The notes under the pieces are model-generated. The model was not told the origin of the DNA. It ran no database searches and saw nothing but the letters and a program-made list of their open reading frames with translations. DNA of 10,970 nt from JAPEKQ01 sp964597945 (GTDB lineage Bacteria; Joyebacterota; Joyebacteria; Joyebacterales; Joyebacteraceae): positions 1 to 10,970 of the forward strand of contig CAZRAD010000098.1 of NCBI GenBank assembly GCA_964597945.1, given 5' to 3'. The translations under genes and the position numbers were made by a program. Positions 7,339 to 10,970 of the stretch are shown here, piece after piece (position 1 is the first letter of the stretch; each line of letters opens with the position of its first letter).

Positions 7339-8514
7339 TCAGTGGTTCGCCGGCACCGGGTAGCGCAGAATGGCGGCTGCCGGCCCTCCGCCGGGGACTT
7401 CGGCCGGTTCGACCGCGAACACACGACCACCGTGAAGCAGGGTCTCCTCGGCCGCCAGATCAAGCAGGTCGAGCGAGTTCGCTTCCATCTCATCGGTGAG
7501 CTCCACCGACCCGCTGTCGATGTTGTAGCGTCCCCATATGTGGTCGCCACTGTTCACGAACAGGGTGCCGACCTGACCGGCCACGGCGGCCCGAAGTGTG
7601 GTCTCGATCTCCGACGACACCTCGCCGCTCCCGTGACCCGCGAGTGTGCGGTACTCCTCTGCAGCCGCCCTCAGAGACTCCCGGAACAGCGGCTCCACGA
7701 CACCCCAGGCGCGCGTCTTCAGTTCATCGACCGTGAGGTCTTCCGGGTTGTGGACGATGCCGTCCACCGTCAGGTGCTCGTAGTCGGCGGCCCGACGGTA
7801 CAGCCCCTGGATCTCCTCGACCGCAGCCAGAACCAGCGGAGCGCTCTCACGACTCAGCACCGCGTTGACCGCATGGTCGACCTCCTTGAGGAAGCGCAGG
7901 GTGTTCTCCTCGGAATCATCCGTACCCACGCCCTGCCCGTGATACAGGGCCGGCCTCATCGCGCCGCGACCGCGTGTCCCGGTGTGGTACTGCAACTGCT
8001 TCTCGGGATCGTCGAATCGCAGCGTGTCCTCGATACTCTCCGGGGCGTCCGGCAGCTCCACCTCGGAGATCCGCTGACCGGTGGCGTGGTAGAATCTCAC
8101 CGCTCCTCTCGACAGGGCGAGAATGTAGAAGGAGCCGGTGGCTGTCAGCAACTGCAACAGCGGCTTGATGTGAAACCGGTCGGACACGACCGCCAGCGGC
8201 TCGAATCCCACGCCGAGCCTGAACCGCCTGAACACCTCGGGCGAACGGAAGACGGCGATACCATCACACCCACACGGTCCGGACGACACCGTCTTCAGAA
8301 GTTGCTCAAGAGGCTTCATAAGAGAGCGGATCTCATCCTCTGTCTTCTCAAGGGACTCCAGCTGATCTCTGACATCGTTGAGATGGTTCTTCAGGAGGAT
8401 TCTCTCCTTCTCCGACCCGAACCCGGATCGCTCCGCCGGCATATAGATCGATATGCACGGGGCATCGTCTTCCCGCATCAGGAGCTCGAGCTCTCGTCTT
8501 GTGAAGTAGTCCAA
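7339..8514 (-). CDS. Bacterial archaeo-eukaryotic release-factor-like protein (baeRF, family 7-like)
   Basis: The protein is 391 aa from TTG 8514. It resembles the baeRF proteins (described by Burroughs and Aravind as bacterial relatives of eRF1/Pelota), best family 7 by recalled patterns: an N-terminal FTRRELELLMREDDAPCISI then YMPAERSG (20-29), FHIKPLLQLLTATGSFYILA near 114-133, the loop YHGQGVGTDD (191-200), VLAAVEEIQGLYRRAADYEH (about 228-247), and GTLFVNSGDHIWGRYNIDSG near the end. Middle and C-terminal release-factor-like domains are therefore both present at expected length. A role in ribosome rescue or stress translation is inferred from the family and not shown. HGQG (192-195) precedes an acidic helix about where eRF1 carries GGQ; equivalence is speculative. 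TTG is chosen because AGGAGGG lies 4 nt upstream and the domain begins right there. In-frame upstream ATGs would add about 90 residues of non-conserved sequence through the promoter region. Confidence 0.88.
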   Translation of the reverse strand: MDYFTRRELELLMREDDAPCISIYMPAERSGFGSEKERILLKNHLNDVRDQLESLEKTEDEIRSLMKPLEQLLKTVSSGPCGCDGIAVFRSPEVFRRFRLGVGFEPLAVVSDRFHIKPLLQLLTATGSFYILALSRGAVRFYHATGQRISEVELPDAPESIEDTLRFDDPEKQLQYHTGTRGRGAMRPALYHGQGVGTDDSEENTLRFLKEVDHAVNAVLSRESAPLVLAAVEEIQGLYRRAADYEHLTVDGIVHNPEDLTVDELKTRAWGVVEPLFRESLRAAAEEYRTLAGHGSGEVSSEIETTLRAAVAGQVGTLFVNSGDHIWGRYNIDSGSVELTDEMEANSLDLLDLAAEETLLHGGRVFAVEPAEVPGGGPAAAILRYPVPANH

Positions 8515-8518
8515 TGCA

Positions 8519-8525
8519 CCCTCCT
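8519..8525 (-). promoter_or_regulatory. Strong ribosome-binding site that fixes the TTG start of the baeRF gene
   Basis: On the minus strand AGGAGGG is followed by TGCA and then TTG. No ATG or GTG start lies at usable spacing, so this site decides the start at 8514. It shows that TTG starts are used here, as also for the P-type ATPase (GGAG at 6609-6612). Confidence 0.75.
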
Positions 8526-8558
8526 CTCTCACAGAAGCTCGCGCGACGCCACACGACG

Positions 8559-8587
8559 AATCTACCGAAGATATCGTTCGCATGCAA
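8559..8587 (-). promoter_or_regulatory. Candidate sigma-70-type promoter of the baeRF gene
   Basis: Read on the minus strand, TTGCAT (8582-8587) and TAGATT (8559-8564) are separated by 17 bp. Each matches the TTGACA/TATAAT consensus at four of six positions. The -10 box ends 44 bp before the TTG start, leaving a short leader of about 38 nt that contains the Shine-Dalgarno. The prediction is by eye, and the organism's sigma-factor preference is unknown. Confidence 0.4.
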
Positions 8588-8610
8588 GCAATTGCTATAC
8601 GAACCATATC
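8570..8610. promoter_or_regulatory. Inverted repeat with palindromic centre overlapping the baeRF promoter (candidate operator)
   Basis: The arms GATATCGTTCG (8570-8580) and CGAACCATATC (8600-8610) are reverse complements at 10 of 11 positions, with a 19-bp spacer. Within the spacer is a perfect 10-bp palindrome, AGCAATTGCT (8587-8596). The structure covers the candidate -35 box, and its left arm lies between the -35 and -10 boxes. This arrangement suits a repressor, or an activator binding as two dimers. It is locally AT-richer than the surrounding DNA. Confidence 0.5.
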
Positions 8611-8873
8611 CCATGCCAGGGGTTCCCCCGGCGGGGCCAGGCGCGATAGGACTCGCGGAGGAACCCGCAGACTACCCCATCGGCCTGCTCTCTGGACCCC
8701 AGCACATGGACCCTCGAGACGTGGCAGCAGACCCAGCTTTATCTTTGGCTCAACCACTTTGCGGGAGTTCGACATTCCGCTATCCACTCGACCGTGCTAC
8801 CATTGCTGGTGCTGAATGAGGATATTCGAATGCACCGCTTCAAACGTGCCCACCCTGTTCAGGAGGAGAAGAG

Positions 8874-10970
8874 ATGCGTCGCACTTCATGGTGTCTGCTT
8901 CTATCCGCGGCCCTTGTGGTGATCGGTCTCATCGCAGGCTGCAGCAGCAGCGGCGACGATGTTGCAGGACCGTCCGGTACCGTCGTACGCGAGACCATCG
9001 GCAGTACTGGAGGGACCATCGAGATCACCGATGAGGCCTCCCTGAGCATCCCGCAGGGCGCGCTCGGCAGCGACGTCGAGTTCACGATGACCGACGCCGG
9101 GTCGAACCACACTCCCATGGTCCAGACCCGGGATCTCAAGTCGCCCGTCTACCGCATCGGTCCGTCAGGAACGACGTTCAACGAGGCGGCCGAACTGACA
9201 CTGTACTACGACGAGGACGACCTCAGCGGCCTCGACCCCAACACCCTCATCATCTACGCCGATCACGGCAACGGTTGGACGCCGGTCCCCACGACCATCG
9301 ACAGGGACCTCGACGGTCTGGTCGCATCGATCACCAGCCTGTCCGACTTCGTCGTGACGGGCCCCGCAACCGAGCAAGCCGACGGTGTCTTCGCAGTCTT
9401 CGAGGTCGTGCGGATGATCAATTACGCTCAGGATCCCGCCGTGGACATCTACTCCGACCTCATCGTCGCCCGCTTCGACAGCATAGTCAACATGTCCGGC
9501 GTCGTGCAGCCCATGCACCCGGACTCGGTCACCTGCAACGGCGATCCTCTGGTCTGGGAGGAGGATGGTCTCGGCTACTATGACGAGAGCGAGGAGATGG
9601 AGTTCCTGACCCTCGGAGCCGACTACAGGTTCGTCGTCACGCCCAGTCTCGAGGTCCCCGCTCTCGATGAGTCCATCGAGATGGTCGATGTGGGCCCGAC
9701 GATCAGGAACATCAGGAACCTCGATCCGGTGTCCCTCACCGGCTTCACGCTGCAGTGGGACGGCACATCGGCCGGCACCGTCGACATCGCTTTCGTGACC
9801 AACGAGATGGAGGTGCTGCAGATCGAGGCGCCGAACACCGGCTCGTATACCTTCACAGAGGCGGAGCTCTCCGGCCTGAACCCGGGTGTGTACTACCTGG
9901 ACCTGGGCTACTACAACGTACGAAACCTGACGGCTGTGACCGGTTACGACCCCAACAGCCACATCGCGACCTACACGGTCTGCGGCAAGCTCGTTAACAT
10001 GGTGGACACCCCGGGCGTGATCGGCCCTGAAGGCGGCATCGTACTTCTGGGGAATGACGGGCGGCTCGTCATCCCGGCGGGTTCCCTGACCGAGACGACC
10101 ATCTTCACCGCCTCCATCAACGGCTCTCCCCCGACCGCACCCGAGGGGTACATCACGCTGTCGCCGGTGTACACCGTTGGTCCGGCGGGCACGACATTCT
10201 CACCAACCGCGACCATGGAGCTCTCGTACGACCCGAACGACCTGGACGGAGCACCGGAGAGCGGCGTCGTCATTCTCAAGCACGACGGGTCGAGTTGGAC
10301 CGTGCTCGACAGCGACGTGGATGAGGACCAGGACATCGTCGAGGCCGAGGTGGCCAGTCTCTCGAATTTCGTCGCGGCGGTGCCGGAGCCCGGAGAGGGT
10401 GTCTACGCCGTCGTTCAGATCTCCAGGTCCACGACGAGCATGTATGGATTCGACACGACCACTGATGGTGTCACGGCCCGCTTCGATTCGGTCGTCGATG
10501 AGGATCCCGTCACTCCCCTGCAGGCCGGGGGTGTGACCTTCGGCGCGTGGGAGATGACGTGGGACGACGACGGCTACGTGTACTTCGACCTGATGAACGG
10601 CACGTTCCTGACACCCGGTGCCGAGTACGATCTCGTAGTGACGGAGAGTAACGATGTACCGTCGCTCGACGTCCCGGTCACCGTCATGAACAGCACCCTT
10701 CTGATGACCGGCCTGGGTGACGATCCGGTCCTGTCGCTCGACGGGTTCACGCTCAACTGGGATGGCAGCGCTCTCGGCTCGACGGTCAACATCGTGATGC
10801 TTGCCGATGGGCACTTCGACGGTGTGAACATCGACGTCCCCAACACCGGTTCCTACACGTTCAGCTCCGCGGAGCTGTCCGGGCTCATCGCCGGCAGTGG
10901 GCAGATCGCCATCATGTGGGAGCAGGACAGTCCGCTGGTCGGACAGGAATACCATGCTCTCAGCCATGTG
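8874..10970 (+). CDS. Large lipoprotein with two tandem ZU5-like/beta-rich repeat units (3' end outside the window)
   Basis: The frame is open from ATG 8874 to the last base (699 codons, no stop), so the gene continues past the edge. The start has AGGAGGAG 5 nt upstream. Residues 1-23 are a lipoprotein signal (lipobox IAGC, Cys23), then SSSGDD. The rest is a tandem duplication with a period of about 334-341 residues. Each unit opens with a ZU5-like domain: GSTGGTIEI, then SLSIPQGAL, then PVYRIGPSGTTF (about 41-165), and GPEGGIVLL, then RLVIPAGSL, then PVYTVGPAGTTF (about 382-500). Each is followed by a module of about 190-200 aa beginning GVFAVFEVV (171) or GVYAVVQIS (509). The second module is cut by the edge. 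Shared marks in the modules are ARFDS, GFTLxWDG (290, 624) and NTGSYTF (321, 657). The protein is acidic and beta-rich with no catalytic motif. I infer a surface-anchored structural or binding protein; the module family is not recognised. Confidence 0.9.
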   Translation, partial: MRRTSWCLLLSAALVVIGLIAGCSSSGDDVAGPSGTVVRETIGSTGGTIEITDEASLSIPQGALGSDVEFTMTDAGSNHTPMVQTRDLKSPVYRIGPSGTTFNEAAELTLYYDEDDLSGLDPNTLIIYADHGNGWTPVPTTIDRDLDGLVASITSLSDFVVTGPATEQADGVFAVFEVVRMINYAQDPAVDIYSDLIVARFDSIVNMSGVVQPMHPDSVTCNGDPLVWEEDGLGYYDESEEMEFLTLGADYRFVVTPSLEVPALDESIEMVDVGPTIRNIRNLDPVSLTGFTLQWDGTSAGTVDIAFVTNEMEVLQIEAPNTGSYTFTEAELSGLNPGVYYLDLGYYNVRNLTAVTGYDPNSHIATYTVCGKLVNMVDTPGVIGPEGGIVLLGNDGRLVIPAGSLTETTIFTASINGSPPTAPEGYITLSPVYTVGPAGTTFSPTATMELSYDPNDLDGAPESGVVILKHDGSSWTVLDSDVDEDQDIVEAEVASLSNFVAAVPEPGEGVYAVVQISRSTTSMYGFDTTTDGVTARFDSVVDEDPVTPLQAGGVTFGAWEMTWDDDGYVYFDLMNGTFLTPGAEYDLVVTESNDVPSLDVPVTVMNSTLLMTGLGDDPVLSLDGFTLNWDGSALGSTVNIVMLADGHFDGVNIDVPNTGSYTFSSAELSGLIAGSGQIAIMWEQDSPLVGQEYHALSHV

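Larger units (their letters stand above)
8515..8873. other. Divergent intergenic region between the baeRF gene and the repeat lipoprotein gene
   Basis: These 359 bp separate two genes pointing away from each other. The left 100 bp hold the baeRF ribosome-binding site, candidate promoter and inverted repeat. At 8620-8650 is a GC-rich patch with runs of C and G. On the plus strand a weak promoter-like pair, TTGCGG (8759-8764) and TATCCA (8781-8786) with 16-bp spacing, could serve the lipoprotein gene. The Shine-Dalgarno AGGAGGAG (8861-8868) lies near the right border. I see no coding sequence with a recognisable product here. Confidence 0.5.

Noticed and set aside
7228..8649. 473-codon plus-strand open frame opposite the baeRF gene
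   Set aside because: It lies antisense to the conserved baeRF protein and has Arg/His-rich composition with no family signal.
8515..8787. N-terminal extension of the baeRF protein to ATG 8787
   Set aside because: The added residues are basic/Pro-rich and run through the candidate promoter and dyad. The strong AGGAGGG before TTG 8514 and the domain start fit the shorter form.
9165..10967. Long minus-strand open frames (9165-9962 and 10200-10967)
   Set aside because: They are the reverse of GAC/GTC-rich codons in the repeat lipoprotein, which has signal peptide, ribosome-binding site and internal repeats.

Overview
The window is high-GC bacterial DNA, roughly 60% by eye. It carries three predicted exported lipoproteins, an inner-membrane cation pump and two confident TTG start codons. 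Lipoproteins with PKD, propeller and ZU5-like domains, plus a lipid-anchored serine hydrolase, suggest a diderm bacterium. The style resembles the FCB group, Gemmatimonadota or related candidate phyla, but that is an inference and no marker gene fixes the taxon.

Left part (1-3250, all minus strand). At the edge is a 5'-truncated remnant of an AAA-type ATPase (1-318). A likely operon follows, transcribed leftwards: a five-helix membrane protein (3250-2795), a PKD plus beta-propeller lipoprotein (2724-1726), and a serine beta-lactamase/D-Ala-D-Ala-carboxypeptidase-family lipoprotein (1699-449) only 26 bp after it. All three products should sit in the envelope.

Middle (3278-3798, minus strand). 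This is a degraded chimeric locus. An intact RhuM N-terminal half runs, with a frameshift, into a short piece of Fic/DOC domain carrying the HxFxDGNKR motif. That piece is followed in frame by what looks like the last 25-30 residues of a GNAT acetyltransferase. It reads as a scar of at least two deletions or fusions.

Right-centre (3939-8514, minus strand). Three genes are transcribed leftwards: a bacterial archaeo-eukaryotic release-factor-like protein (baeRF, closest to family 7 by recall), a YbaK-family aminoacyl-tRNA deacylase, and a P2-type cation-transporting ATPase. The first two are translation-quality genes 110 bp apart. The ATPase follows after 158 bp and has a His where SERCA has the M5 ligand Asn. 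The baeRF gene starts at TTG behind a strong Shine-Dalgarno. Its candidate promoter is overlapped by an 11-bp inverted repeat.

Right end (8874 to the edge, plus strand). A divergent gene encodes a large lipoprotein open to the last base. It is built of two copies of a unit of about 340 residues, each a ZU5-like domain followed by an unrecognised beta-rich module. It matters because it runs off the window and long antisense frames mask it.

No tRNA, rRNA, CRISPR array, IS element or phage gene was seen. The best candidates for new biology are the baeRF-YbaK-pump cluster with its dyad, the repeated lipoprotein module, and the RhuM/Fic/GNAT scar.
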